Assembly (NCBI RefSeq): GCF_042652925.1 | Contig: NZ_JBHSHC010000033.1 | Coordinates: 59,077 to 123,076, forward strand | Source: Effusibacillus consociatus | GTDB lineage: Bacteria > Bacillota > Bacilli > Tumebacillales > Effusibacillaceae | Direction: 5' to 3' | Length of the DNA stretch: 64,000 bases | In this document: piece by piece, positions 16,757-24,986 of the stretch | Layout of the letters: the number at the start of each line of letters is the position of its first letter | Position numbering within the stretch: the stretch's first letter is position 1 | Notes under the pieces: generated by a model | Told to the model about the DNA's origin: nothing | Database searches by the model: none | What the model saw: only the letters and a program-made list of their open reading frames with translations | Translations under genes and position numbers: made by a program

Positions 16757-18379
16757 GTGGCAAAAGAGATTAAGTTTCGTGAAGACGCTCGTCGCGCGAT
16801 GCTTCGCGGCGTAGACGCTCTTGCTGATGCGGTGAAAGTAACTCTCGGTCCGAAAGGCCGTAACGTAGTTCTTGAGAAGAAATTCGGTTCTCCGTTGATC
16901 ACTAACGACGGTGTAACCATCGCAAAAGAAATCGAACTCGAAGATTCTTTTGAAAATATGGGTGCACAGTTGGTAAAAGAAGTAGCTACCAAGACCAACG
17001 ACGTAGCTGGTGACGGTACCACTACCGCTACCGTTCTTGCACAAGCGCTCATTCGTGAAGGCTTGAAGAACGTTACTGCAGGTGCAAACCCGATGGTTCT
17101 CCGCAAGGGGATTGAAAAAGCGGTCCGTGCAGCTGTAGAAGAAATCAAAGCGATCTCCAAGCAGGTTCAAGGCCGTGAAAACATTGCACAAGTAGCCGCA
17201 ATCTCTGCAGGCGACGACGAAATCGGCTCCTTGATTGCAGATGCGATGGAGAAGGTTGGAAAAGACGGTGTAATCACTGTTGAAGAATCCAAAGGATTCA
17301 CCACCGAGCTCGAAGTTGTTGAAGGGATGCAATTCGATCGCGGTTACATTTCTCCGTACATGGTAACCGACGCTGACAAGATGGAAGCTGTTCTTGACGA
17401 GCCGTACATCTTGATCACCGATAAGAAAATCGGCAACATTCAAGAGATCCTTCCGGTGCTTGAGCGTGTTGTTCAATCCGGTCGTCCACTCTTGCTGATT
17501 GCGGAAGATGTTGAAGGCGAAGCACTCGCAACTCTCGTTGTGAACAAACTGCGCGGAACCTTCACTGCAGTTGCTGTGAAAGCTCCTGGCTTCGGTGATC
17601 GCCGCAAGGCAATGCTCGGAGACATCGCGGTTCTCACCGGTGGTCAAGTGATTTCCGAAGAGATCGGTCTCGAACTGAAGAGCACAACTATCGATCAACT
17701 CGGTCGCGCCCGTCAGGTTCGTGTATCCAAGGAAAACACGATCATCGTTGACGGTGCGGGCAACAAAGAGGACATCGACGGTCGCGTTAAGCAAATCAAA
17801 GTTCAATTGGAAGAAACCACTTCCGAATTCGATAAAGAAAAGCTGCAAGAGCGTCTTGCGAAGCTGGCTGGCGGCGTAGCGGTAATCAAAGTTGGAGCTG
17901 CTACCGAAACCGAATTGAAAGAGAAGAAGCTCCGCATTGAAGATGCATTGAACGCAACTCGGGCAGCTGTTGAAGAAGGAATCGTTGCAGGTGGCGGTAC
18001 GGCACTTGTAAACGTAATCCGCGCTCTCGACAATGTAAACGCGGAAGGCGACGAATTGACAGGTGTAAACCTTGTTCGCAAGGCGTTGGAAGCACCGGTT
18101 CGTCAAATCGCTGACAACGCAGGTCTCGAAGGTGCAGTAGTTGTTGAGCGCCTGAAGACAGAAAAAGTTGGCATCGGCTTCAACGCGGCAACAGGTGAAT
18201 GGGTAGACATGATTGAAGCAGGTATCGTAGACCCTGCAAAAGTTACCCGTTCCGCTCTGCAAAACGCTGCATCCGTAGCAGCTATGTTCCTCACTACGGA
18301 AGCAATCGTTGCCGACAAGCCGGAAAAGGATAAAGGACCTGCTATGCCGGGCGGCATGGGCGGCATGGATATGATGTAA
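16757..18379 (+). CDS. groEL: Chaperonin GroEL
   Basis: This 540-residue protein is a full-length group I chaperonin. It shows MAKEIKFREDARRAMLRGVD, the ATP-site motifs TLGPKGRNVVLEK and GDGTTTATVLAQ, the hinge and apical segments (VEGMQFDRGYISPYMVTD), AAVEEGIVAGGGTALV, and the C-terminal GGMGGMDMM repeat tail. The start is GTG 16757 after GAGGAGG. It forms an operon with groES under the CIRCE promoter. A 604-codon antisense open frame spans the gene, but this is a known by-product of GroEL codon use and is not annotated. Confidence 0.98.
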   Translation: MAKEIKFREDARRAMLRGVDALADAVKVTLGPKGRNVVLEKKFGSPLITNDGVTIAKEIELEDSFENMGAQLVKEVATKTNDVAGDGTTTATVLAQALIREGLKNVTAGANPMVLRKGIEKAVRAAVEEIKAISKQVQGRENIAQVAAISAGDDEIGSLIADAMEKVGKDGVITVEESKGFTTELEVVEGMQFDRGYISPYMVTDADKMEAVLDEPYILITDKKIGNIQEILPVLERVVQSGRPLLLIAEDVEGEALATLVVNKLRGTFTAVAVKAPGFGDRRKAMLGDIAVLTGGQVISEEIGLELKSTTIDQLGRARQVRVSKENTIIVDGAGNKEDIDGRVKQIKVQLEETTSEFDKEKLQERLAKLAGGVAVIKVGAATETELKEKKLRIEDALNATRAAVEEGIVAGGGTALVNVIRALDNVNAEGDELTGVNLVRKALEAPVRQIADNAGLEGAVVVERLKTEKVGIGFNAATGEWVDMIEAGIVDPAKVTRSALQNAASVAAMFLTTEAIVADKPEKDKGPAMPGGMGGMDMM

Positions 18380-18386
18380 GAGACCT

Positions 18387-18420
18387 AAGGGGTCGGTGAG
18401 AACCGATCCCTTTTGTTTTT
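18387..18420 (+). terminator. Intrinsic terminator of the groE operon
   Basis: An 11-bp stem, AAGGGGTCGGT (18387-18397) / ACCGATCCCTT (one G-U pair), with a GAGA loop is followed by TTTGTTTTT. Confidence 0.9.
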
Positions 18421-18532
18421 GCGCTCGGTAAAACATGGAATCAGGCAGCAGAAAAAAGGGCAAGAATAAGTAAGAGTACAAAAGGAATATAGTTTCCGCA
18501 AAGTGCTGAATCATTTGATGGTGGTGAAGCAA

Positions 18533-18688
18533 ATGTCCGACAGTCCAAATCTTGAAATTGCCCTGTGCGATAAATGCAGCCTGCCAAACACCAGAATTAC
18601 ATACAGTGTCTTATTGAAGTTGAACCTTTGTGAATTTTGCTATGATCGGGAAGCGGATGCGTTTTTACGGGGTTTTAGCGGTGACTGA
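18533..18688 (+). CDS. 51-residue protein with two CxxC pairs (zinc-ribbon-like)
   Basis: A small open frame starts at ATG 18533 (MSDSPNLEIALCDKCSLPN). It has cysteines at 12, 15, 33 and 36 (CDKC...CEFC), spaced like a zinc ribbon, and ends in an acidic/aromatic tail. A GGTGGTGAA stretch at 18520-18528 could serve as the ribosome site; ATG 18518 is an in-frame alternative. A strong terminator follows. The layout recalls small Bacillus zinc proteins such as the anti-sigma factor Gin, but the sequence match is only in cysteine spacing, so no function is assigned. Confidence 0.6.
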   Translation: MSDSPNLEIALCDKCSLPNTRITYSVLLKLNLCEFCYDREADAFLRGFSGD

Positions 18689-18714
18689 TTACGGATGGGA
18701 CAACAGGAAGCAAG

Positions 18715-18744
18715 GCGCCTTTTCCTTCGAAAGGGCGCTTTTTT
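18715..18744 (+). terminator. Intrinsic terminator after the CxxC microprotein
   Basis: The stem GCGCCTTTT (18715-18723) / AAAGGGCGC (18730-18738, one G-U) with a CCTTCG loop is followed by T6. The remaining gap to 18932 holds no recognised feature beyond the ribosome site of the next gene. Confidence 0.88.
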
Positions 18745-18932
18745 GTGCTATATAACGCCAGTTTTCGGTAGGAAACCCCTATTTTTCGTGAAAAACATGA
18801 CTTTTTTGCGAAAAAACTTCAAAAGGTGACAGGAAATGCACGAACGGCGTCGAATAATTATGGATGACGCAAAAGCTTTCTACTGGAATCGACTTTCGAG
18901 GCGATGAGGAATCGATAGAAAGGAGAACGGAC

Positions 18933-20084
18933 ATGGCTTTCAAGGCTTCAAAAAAACTGTTGGCCGGTATGCTCGCAGGCGCCATGTTGATGACGCCTCT
19001 TTTTACGACGGCACAGGCCAGCATCGAATCTGACCAGAAAAGACTCGAGGAAATTCGACAACAATATAATGAACGCTTGAAAGAAATTAAAAAGCTCCGT
19101 GGTGAAGAGAAGGATCTGCAAAAGAAACTGTCTGCCATCGAGCAGCAGATTGCTGAAATCGAGCAGCAAATCAGCGGGATTCAGGCGGAGATCAATGCCG
19201 GAGCGGAGAAGATTCGCCAGATGGAAATCGAAATTCAGAAGACGCAGGAGAAGCTGGAAGCCCGTAAAGATCTGCTGAAACAGCGCTTGCGGGTAATGTA
19301 TGAACAAGGGGACGTATCCTATTTGGAAGTTCTCTTCGAATCAACAGACTTCAGCGATTTCGTCGACCGCATGAGCACATTGTCGCTTGTTGTGAATCAG
19401 GACAAGCGTCTGGTGGAAGGAATCAAGGAAGAAAAGAACAAGCTCGACCAGATTCAGGCAAATCTCAAGCATGAGCAAGAGATGCGCAGGGTGCGACAGC
19501 AGGCGATGGTTGCCGCAAGGGCCGAGCAGGATAAAATGAAAGCCGAGCAGAAGGCGATTCTTGCAGAGGTTCAGAAAGAACGCAAGATTACAGAGGCAGA
19601 GGCTGCGAAAGAACAGAAAGAAATGCAAGCGATCGAAGAGCAGATTGCAGCACAGGTTGCTGCTCAGTACGGCAAAGATAAGATTACCAGCTCCGGTAAA
19701 TGGGCTTGGCCTGTTCCTTCCTCACGGGTCGTTACGTCCGGCTATGGAGAGCGTTGGGGAACAATGCACGCCGGTATTGACATTGCTGGTCCTGTTGGAA
19801 CACCGATTGTCGCGGTTGACGACGGTATTGTGCGGTTTGCCGGCCGCGCGTCCGGATTCGGACACTGGGTAGTGATCGAACACGCAGGCGGTATCATGAG
19901 CGTATATGGTCATATGTACGGAAACGGAATCTATGTATCTGTCGGACAACAGGTAAAGCGTGGGCAGACAATTGCAGCAATCGGAAGCGACGGTCAGTCG
20001 ACCGGTCCGCACCTGCACTTTGCCGTTGCCAACGGAATCAGTAACGGTCGAATGAATTATGTGAATCCCAATGGATACTTATAA
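18933..20084 (+). CDS. Secreted M23-family peptidase with N-terminal coiled coil (EnvC-like)
   Basis: This 383-residue exported protein has a signal peptide (MAFKASKKLLAGMLAG...AQA, cleavage near residue 29). A long Glu/Lys/Gln-rich coiled coil runs from about residue 30 to 245. The C-terminal LytM/M23 domain carries GYGERWGTMHAGIDIAGP (zinc ligands in HxxxD) and GPHLHFAV (HxH). Such proteins either cut peptide cross-links in peptidoglycan or activate other hydrolases; with the zinc ligands intact, endopeptidase activity is plausible. The start is ATG 18933, with AAAGGAGAA 6-14 bases upstream; the frame extends to 18864 without a site. Confidence 0.9.
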   Translation: MAFKASKKLLAGMLAGAMLMTPLFTTAQASIESDQKRLEEIRQQYNERLKEIKKLRGEEKDLQKKLSAIEQQIAEIEQQISGIQAEINAGAEKIRQMEIEIQKTQEKLEARKDLLKQRLRVMYEQGDVSYLEVLFESTDFSDFVDRMSTLSLVVNQDKRLVEGIKEEKNKLDQIQANLKHEQEMRRVRQQAMVAARAEQDKMKAEQKAILAEVQKERKITEAEAAKEQKEMQAIEEQIAAQVAAQYGKDKITSSGKWAWPVPSSRVVTSGYGERWGTMHAGIDIAGPVGTPIVAVDDGIVRFAGRASGFGHWVVIEHAGGIMSVYGHMYGNGIYVSVGQQVKRGQTIAAIGSDGQSTGPHLHFAVANGISNGRMNYVNPNGYL

Positions 20085-20103
20085 AAATCGACAGGCTGTA
20101 ACC

Positions 20104-20142
20104 AAACACCCTTATGTATGTCTAATGCATAAGGGTGTTTTT
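20104..20142 (+). terminator. Intrinsic terminator after the M23 peptidase
   Basis: The perfect 13-bp stem AAACACCCTTATG (20104-20116) / CATAAGGGTGTTT (20128-20140) has a T-rich end. Confidence 0.9.
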
Positions 20143-20315
20143 GCGTTTGGCCAATTTTTCCCGAATGCGAGTTTGTGTGAAGAATGGTAGGCTTATACTA
20201 GATGTACTAGAATCTGCACATGGTAAATTTTTTCAATAAGAGAAGGTTTCTTACTTTTGATTATCGAACTTGAATAATGATAGGTTCTAAGTGAATGACG
20301 GGAGGATCTGGCAGA

Positions 20316-21311
20316 ATGAAAGTAACTGGCGAACAACAACTGGTGGATACGAACTACGATCAACCACATGCAGGGATGCAGCAGGTCGTGGCGAGTGTGG
20401 AAAAAGTGATTGTCGGCAAATCGGATGCCGTTCGTTTATGTTTGGTGGCTTTGTTAAGCGGTGGACATGTCCTGTTGGAAGACGTACCGGGAGTGGGGAA
20501 GACCATGCTGGTACGCTCCCTCGCGAAATCCCTCGGGTGTTCATTTAAGCGCATCCAGTTTACACCCGATCTTCTCCCCTCTGATGTAACCGGGGTATCG
20601 ATCTACAATCAGAAAACGCAAGAATTTGAATTCCGTCCCGGTCCAATTATGGCCAATGTCGTGCTGGCGGACGAAATCAACCGCACCTCGCCGAAAACCC
20701 AATCCGCGCTGCTGGAAGCGATGGAAGAAGGGAACCTCACGGTCGACGGGGTTACGTATGTGCTCCCGAAGCCTTTTATGGTGATGGCCACTCAGAATCC
20801 GATCGAATACGAAGGAACCTTTCCTTTGCCGGAAGCCCAATTGGATCGTTTTCTGATCAAAATCAGCCTCGGCTACCCGGACATGAAAGATGAAATCGAT
20901 ATCTTATCCCGGCAGGAAAAGGGGCACCCAATTGAAAATCTGCAGCAAGTAATAGACCTGGAAACCTTGCAGGAACTGCAAAAAGACGTACGGAAAGTTT
21001 ACGTTGAGCAAAGTTTGCGAGAGTACATGGTGAAAGTTGCGACTGCCACGAGAGAACATCGCGATGTGTATCTGGGCGTGTCACCCCGTGGTTCGCTTGC
21101 ATTGTTGAAAGCGTCGATGTCCCTCGCCTTTATTCTTGGGCGGGACTATGTGGTGCCGGATGATATCAAGCAATTGATACCGGTAACATTTGGACACCGT
21201 ATCATTCTTAAAGGGGAAGCCCGGTTGTCGGGTACTTCCGTAGAGCATGTACTGCGAGAAGTCATGCGTAACGTTCCGGTTCCGATCTCAAGAGACAGGG
21301 AGAGACAGTAA
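20316..21311 (+). CDS. MoxR-family AAA ATPase
   Basis: This 331-residue AAA protein of the MoxR/RavA type has Walker A in LLEDVPGVGKTMLV and Walker B in VVLADEINRTSPKTQSALLEAMEEG. It also has sensor 1 in VMATQNPIEYEGTFPLPEAQLDRFL and the C-terminal helical lid with SPRGSLALLKAS. MoxR proteins act as chaperone-like ATPases with an adjacent DUF58 partner. The start is ATG 20316 behind GGGAGGATC (20300-20308); the upstream ATG 20295 precedes that site. The next gene begins one base after the stop. No strong promoter was found in 20143-20290. Confidence 0.93.
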   Translation: MKVTGEQQLVDTNYDQPHAGMQQVVASVEKVIVGKSDAVRLCLVALLSGGHVLLEDVPGVGKTMLVRSLAKSLGCSFKRIQFTPDLLPSDVTGVSIYNQKTQEFEFRPGPIMANVVLADEINRTSPKTQSALLEAMEEGNLTVDGVTYVLPKPFMVMATQNPIEYEGTFPLPEAQLDRFLIKISLGYPDMKDEIDILSRQEKGHPIENLQQVIDLETLQELQKDVRKVYVEQSLREYMVKVATATREHRDVYLGVSPRGSLALLKASMSLAFILGRDYVVPDDIKQLIPVTFGHRIILKGEARLSGTSVEHVLREVMRNVPVPISRDRERQ

Positions 21312-22538
21312 GTGTTCAGATCTGCAGGCACGGTCATACTCTGGACAGTGATTCTTGCTTCCGCTTTTTCATACGCCCAATTTCAGGGGGGATATGCCTC
21401 CTGGTTTCTGCTCTTTGCTGCGTCAACAATCGCTTTGTATGTGTTTCTGACAAAATACTATGCGGGACGCCATCTAACAACCGAACGAAGGGTGTCGTCG
21501 ACGAAATTGACGGCAGGTTCGACACTCGAAGTGGATTTGGATATCCGATCGAAAAGCAGGTGGCCGTTGGCATGGCTGGTGGTTGAAGATCTTATCCCTC
21601 ACAAGCTGGTAATTCGGGGAACGGCGAACAGGCGTATGTTCTTCCCTGGTTTTGACAAGCGGATTCGGATGAAATATACAATTCCGGATTTGCAGCGGGG
21701 GAAATATTCAATGCGCGACACGATCCTCCGCACTGGGGATATCTTCGGTTTTTACCGAAAAGAAATTGTCCACCGCCGTGATGAGAAGATTACCGTATAT
21801 CCACGAATTGTTCCGATACGGTACTGGCACACGGTGAATCAGTTTAACACCGGGATGTCTTTTGCCCAGAATCGAATAGCAGAGGATACCACTAACGTCC
21901 TGGGCGTGAGAGATTATGCGCCGGGGGACCGGTTATCCCGCATTCATTGGCGGGCCACCGCCCGGACCGGCGCTTTGAAATCAAAGGAATTCGAGCTGCA
22001 CGTGACAAACGAACTGATGTTTTTCTTCAATCGCAGCAGACAAGATTATGGCGCTGGAGGCGGACCCATTTTTGAAATGGCGGTGACCACTACCGCGTCT
22101 TTGATCCGCTATGGGATGGAAAAGAAATATTCTGTGGGCCTCGTGTCCTGCGGACAGGAAAAAATGATTCTTCCGGTATCGCGCAGTCAGGAGCATTTTA
22201 TAAAAATTCTGGAACATCTGACATTGGTACAGCCGGATTTGGATCTGTCTTTTAAGGAAATCGTTCTGAGAGAAATCAGTTATCTGTCACGCGGTTCAAC
22301 TATAGTGATGATCACGCCGATGCTCAATGAGGAAATTGTAAAACTGGTCAGTTTACTGGAATATCGCAAAATCAAAACCGAATTTTTCCTGTTGAAGAGT
22401 TCGGCTTCCATTACACCCGAGGAACGGCAGCAAATCGCAAAATTGGCGATATTTGGCGTACATGTTTATTTTGTGGCAAGCGAACAGGAATTGGATGAAG
22501 CGGTAAGGGGGCCGGTGGTTCATGCAGCATACAACTAA
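21312..22538 (+). CDS. DUF58 membrane-anchored protein
   Basis: This 408-residue protein has two N-terminal membrane helices (residues 5-45) and the DUF58 signature RDYAPGDRLSRIHWRATARTGALKSKEFE (about residues 190-218), followed by a von Willebrand A-like domain. DUF58 proteins pair with MoxR ATPases and a transglutaminase-domain protein in a conserved three-gene set; the client process is not known. The GTG start at 21312 immediately follows the moxR stop, and its end overlaps the next gene by 17 bases. Confidence 0.88.
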   Translation: MFRSAGTVILWTVILASAFSYAQFQGGYASWFLLFAASTIALYVFLTKYYAGRHLTTERRVSSTKLTAGSTLEVDLDIRSKSRWPLAWLVVEDLIPHKLVIRGTANRRMFFPGFDKRIRMKYTIPDLQRGKYSMRDTILRTGDIFGFYRKEIVHRRDEKITVYPRIVPIRYWHTVNQFNTGMSFAQNRIAEDTTNVLGVRDYAPGDRLSRIHWRATARTGALKSKEFELHVTNELMFFFNRSRQDYGAGGGPIFEMAVTTTASLIRYGMEKKYSVGLVSCGQEKMILPVSRSQEHFIKILEHLTLVQPDLDLSFKEIVLREISYLSRGSTIVMITPMLNEEIVKLVSLLEYRKIKTEFFLLKSSASITPEERQQIAKLAIFGVHVYFVASEQELDEAVRGPVVHAAYN

Positions 22539-24744
22539 ATGGATCACGGGAACATGGACGAGGGACTTCCTGCTGACAGCCGTTTTGTTCGGCTGGCTTT
22601 ATCAATTGCTCTCCCCGCTAGGGCAAGCGGGCGGGGTGCCGGACATGAACGGGTTTTATCTATTTGTCGGGATGCTGTTGCTATTTGATCTGCTGATCCC
22701 TTTGCATTCCGTAAAAATCGCACTTAAGCTGGCTTCCCTCTTCTCCATCATGTATTATTTCTACTACTCGGGTGATAAAATTTGGCATCCCGATTGGATA
22801 ATCGATGTGCTGCTGGCGGCTCTAAACGCGGTATCATTGGCAGCCGAGAAGAGATTCATGGAAATTCCGGACATTTCGCAAACATTCTTATTCCTGCTTT
22901 TTCTCTGGCTGACCGCATCCGTCTATCGGAATGCAATGCAAAGTCGGATATGGTTGTTTATTCTGTTGTTCGTCGGTGAAGTGGTAATCGGAGTGATCGA
23001 TACATTCTTTCCTCCGGATGCATCCGGCTATGTGGTGCGCTACTTCTTACTGGGGTTTGTTCTGCTTTCCTTATCCCAGCTCCCGGAATTGGAAAAATGG
23101 GCCCGAATCCCGGCACGGTTGCGAGGTTGGCCCGTCAAATGGGTTCTCTGGACGCTGGTAATCACGTTAACCGCTGTCGGAACAGGGATTGCGGCTCCCA
23201 AATATCCTCCTGCCTGGCCCGATCCGGTCGCCTTCCTCCAGGGGAAAGCGGCGGGAGAGATGGCGAACGGTCCGAAGAAAATCGGGTACGGATCGGATGA
23301 CAGTGCGCTCGGCGGACCCTATGTAACGGATGATACGGTTGCTTTTACAGTGATCACCAATGAGCCCGGCTATTATCGGGGCGAGTCAAAAGTGCATTAT
23401 ACGGGCAGAGGCTGGTCTATGGCCGGAAGCAATTTTACATTGGCGGAAAATGTCCAGCAGAAAATCGCCTTGGAAAAGTATGCTCAGTGGTATGGTATTC
23501 TGCCAAGCATCAAGACGAAAACGGTCGAACAACAAATCGAAGTCCAAAACGGAGTGTATGATGCGATATTTGGGCAATACCAGCCGATGAACGTGCAGGA
23601 GAACTCGACTCCCTCTGCAGCAGAGAGATTCTCTCTTCGTTATTTCCAACCGCAAGGATGGAAGTGGGGCGGGCAGCTTACCAAAGGAAACGCCTATAAA
23701 GTGGTATCGCAAGTCCCTTATTATGATCCGGAAGGTGTCAAGAAACGGGAACAGCAGATGCAGAAAAACGATCCTATGGATTCTAAATTAAGAGCGATGT
23801 TTCTCGAACTGCCCTCTTCCTTGCCGCCGCGAATCAGGGAATTGGCTTTTCAAATTGCAAACGGAAAGGCAACCGATTATGAGAAAGCGAAAGCAATTGA
23901 AGAGTATCTAAGATATAATTACAAGTACGAAGTGGAACAGGTTCCTTTCCCGGGGCCGAATCAGGATTTTGTCGACCAGTTTTTGTTTGAAAGCAAGCAG
24001 GGATATTGCGATCATTTCTCTTCTTCGATGGTTGTTCTGGCCCGGGCTGCCGGGCTGCCTGCGAGGTGGGTAAAAGGATTTACGGAAGGGGAGTCGGATT
24101 CCTCCTTCGATTCATCGAATGACAAGAAGAAGTATATCGTACGCAATCGAAATGCCCATTCCTGGGCGGAAGTATATATCCCGGGAACCGGTTGGCTTCC
24201 GTTTGAGCCGACAGCCTCTTTTTCCCAGCCTGTAGTAATGGAAGTTCTTCCTGTCGACACTCCGAATACGGAAACCGAACAGAAGGAACAGAATCAGAGG
24301 AACAATACGCCAAAAGAGGAAGACAACAGTGTGGACGTATCCTATGAGATAGATTGGGAACGAATTGGGAAGATCTTTTTATTGGTACTCGGGACGGTAC
24401 TGGCGGTCGGATGGATTTTCCGCAGGCGTATCATGGTCGTGTTCTATCTGCGCCGCTCATTGGGAAGAGGCCCGGATCACAGTTCGATTATTGTACTGGC
24501 GATTGAAAGATTATTGAAAGCCCTGCAGCGTTTAGGGTGGCAGCGGGAACCAGATGCGACGTTCAGAGAATTTGGCGATGAGCTCGCTCTGAAGGGGTAT
24601 AAGGGCAGCGAATGGATCTCGTTAACCCGTATCTTTGAAAGGATTCGTTACGGAAACAAACAAGCAAAAACACGAGAAGTCGGGGAATTCCGACAACTTT
24701 GGGGAAGGATCGTTCGGAAGATAGGACGAACGAAGAAGCGTTGA
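22522..24744 (+). CDS. Membrane protein with extracytoplasmic transglutaminase-like domain
   Basis: A 740-residue protein. Five or six membrane helices cover the first 220 residues. They are followed by a large extracellular part with the transglutaminase core: Cys in QGYCDHFSSSMVVLARAAGLP, His in NAHSWAEVYIPG and Asp/Glu in WLPFEPTASF. A further membrane helix (IGKIFLLVLGTVLAVGWIF, about residues 615-635) precedes a cytosolic DUF4129-like tail. The Cys-His-Asp triad appears intact, so it may be a protease or cross-linking enzyme. It is the last gene of the MoxR/DUF58 set. The guaA promoter begins inside its stop region. Confidence 0.88.
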   Translation: MQHTTKWITGTWTRDFLLTAVLFGWLYQLLSPLGQAGGVPDMNGFYLFVGMLLLFDLLIPLHSVKIALKLASLFSIMYYFYYSGDKIWHPDWIIDVLLAALNAVSLAAEKRFMEIPDISQTFLFLLFLWLTASVYRNAMQSRIWLFILLFVGEVVIGVIDTFFPPDASGYVVRYFLLGFVLLSLSQLPELEKWARIPARLRGWPVKWVLWTLVITLTAVGTGIAAPKYPPAWPDPVAFLQGKAAGEMANGPKKIGYGSDDSALGGPYVTDDTVAFTVITNEPGYYRGESKVHYTGRGWSMAGSNFTLAENVQQKIALEKYAQWYGILPSIKTKTVEQQIEVQNGVYDAIFGQYQPMNVQENSTPSAAERFSLRYFQPQGWKWGGQLTKGNAYKVVSQVPYYDPEGVKKREQQMQKNDPMDSKLRAMFLELPSSLPPRIRELAFQIANGKATDYEKAKAIEEYLRYNYKYEVEQVPFPGPNQDFVDQFLFESKQGYCDHFSSSMVVLARAAGLPARWVKGFTEGESDSSFDSSNDKKKYIVRNRNAHSWAEVYIPGTGWLPFEPTASFSQPVVMEVLPVDTPNTETEQKEQNQRNNTPKEEDNSVDVSYEIDWERIGKIFLLVLGTVLAVGWIFRRRIMVVFYLRRSLGRGPDHSSIIVLAIERLLKALQRLGWQREPDATFREFGDELALKGYKGSEWISLTRIFERIRYGNKQAKTREVGEFRQLWGRIVRKIGRTKKR

Positions 24745-24769
24745 CGAATAAAAAACGTTCGGGTAAAAT
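24741..24769 (+). promoter_or_regulatory. guaA promoter with possible PurR boxes
   Basis: TTGACG (24741-24746), a 17-base spacer and TAAAAT (24764-24769) form a strong promoter that overlaps the stop of the upstream gene. CGAAC near 24728 and GTTCG at 24758-24762 form inverted PurBox-like half sites about 25 bases apart (PurBox core CCGAAC). This resembles the better operator at 30488-30521 but is weaker. Confidence 0.7.
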
Positions 24770-24785
24770 GATGTCGAAAAACAGG

Positions 24786-24963
24786 CTCGTATAATGCCGG
24801 GAATATGGCTCGGCAGTCTCTACCAAGTCACCGGAAATGACTTGACTACGGGGCGGTTGTTCGTACATCACTGATGAACACCTGATTCGCCTCGTATGTG
24901 ACTGTTAATCTTTGCTAATGCTAGTGGAGAGGTTTCACGAGGGACTCTGGTGTTATTTTTTTA
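24786..24963 (+). ncRNA. Guanine riboswitch and terminator platform, guaA leader
   Basis: The aptamer is 24786-24852. P1 is CTCGTA / TACGGG. The core has the purine-class elements TATAAT, ATATGG, GTCTCTACC and GACTACG. The C in GACTA is the residue that pairs with guanine (adenine types have U). Downstream, 24847-24855 (TACGGGGCG) can pair with 24888-24896 (CGCCTCGTA). The competing fold pairs CCTCGT (24890-24895) with ACGAGG (24937-24942) and AACACC (24877-24882) with GGTGTT (24949-24954), ending in a T-rich run. Ligand-stabilised P1 would free CCTCGT for the terminator, so this reads as an OFF switch. Confidence 0.93.
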
Positions 24964-24986
24964 TATTTCGGGGGGCGTACTTTAGA

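Noticed and set aside
16718..18532. A 604-codon open frame on the minus strand across groEL
   Set aside because: It is a shadow of the strong codon bias of groEL. It has Cys/Phe-rich composition, no ribosome site and no family resemblance.
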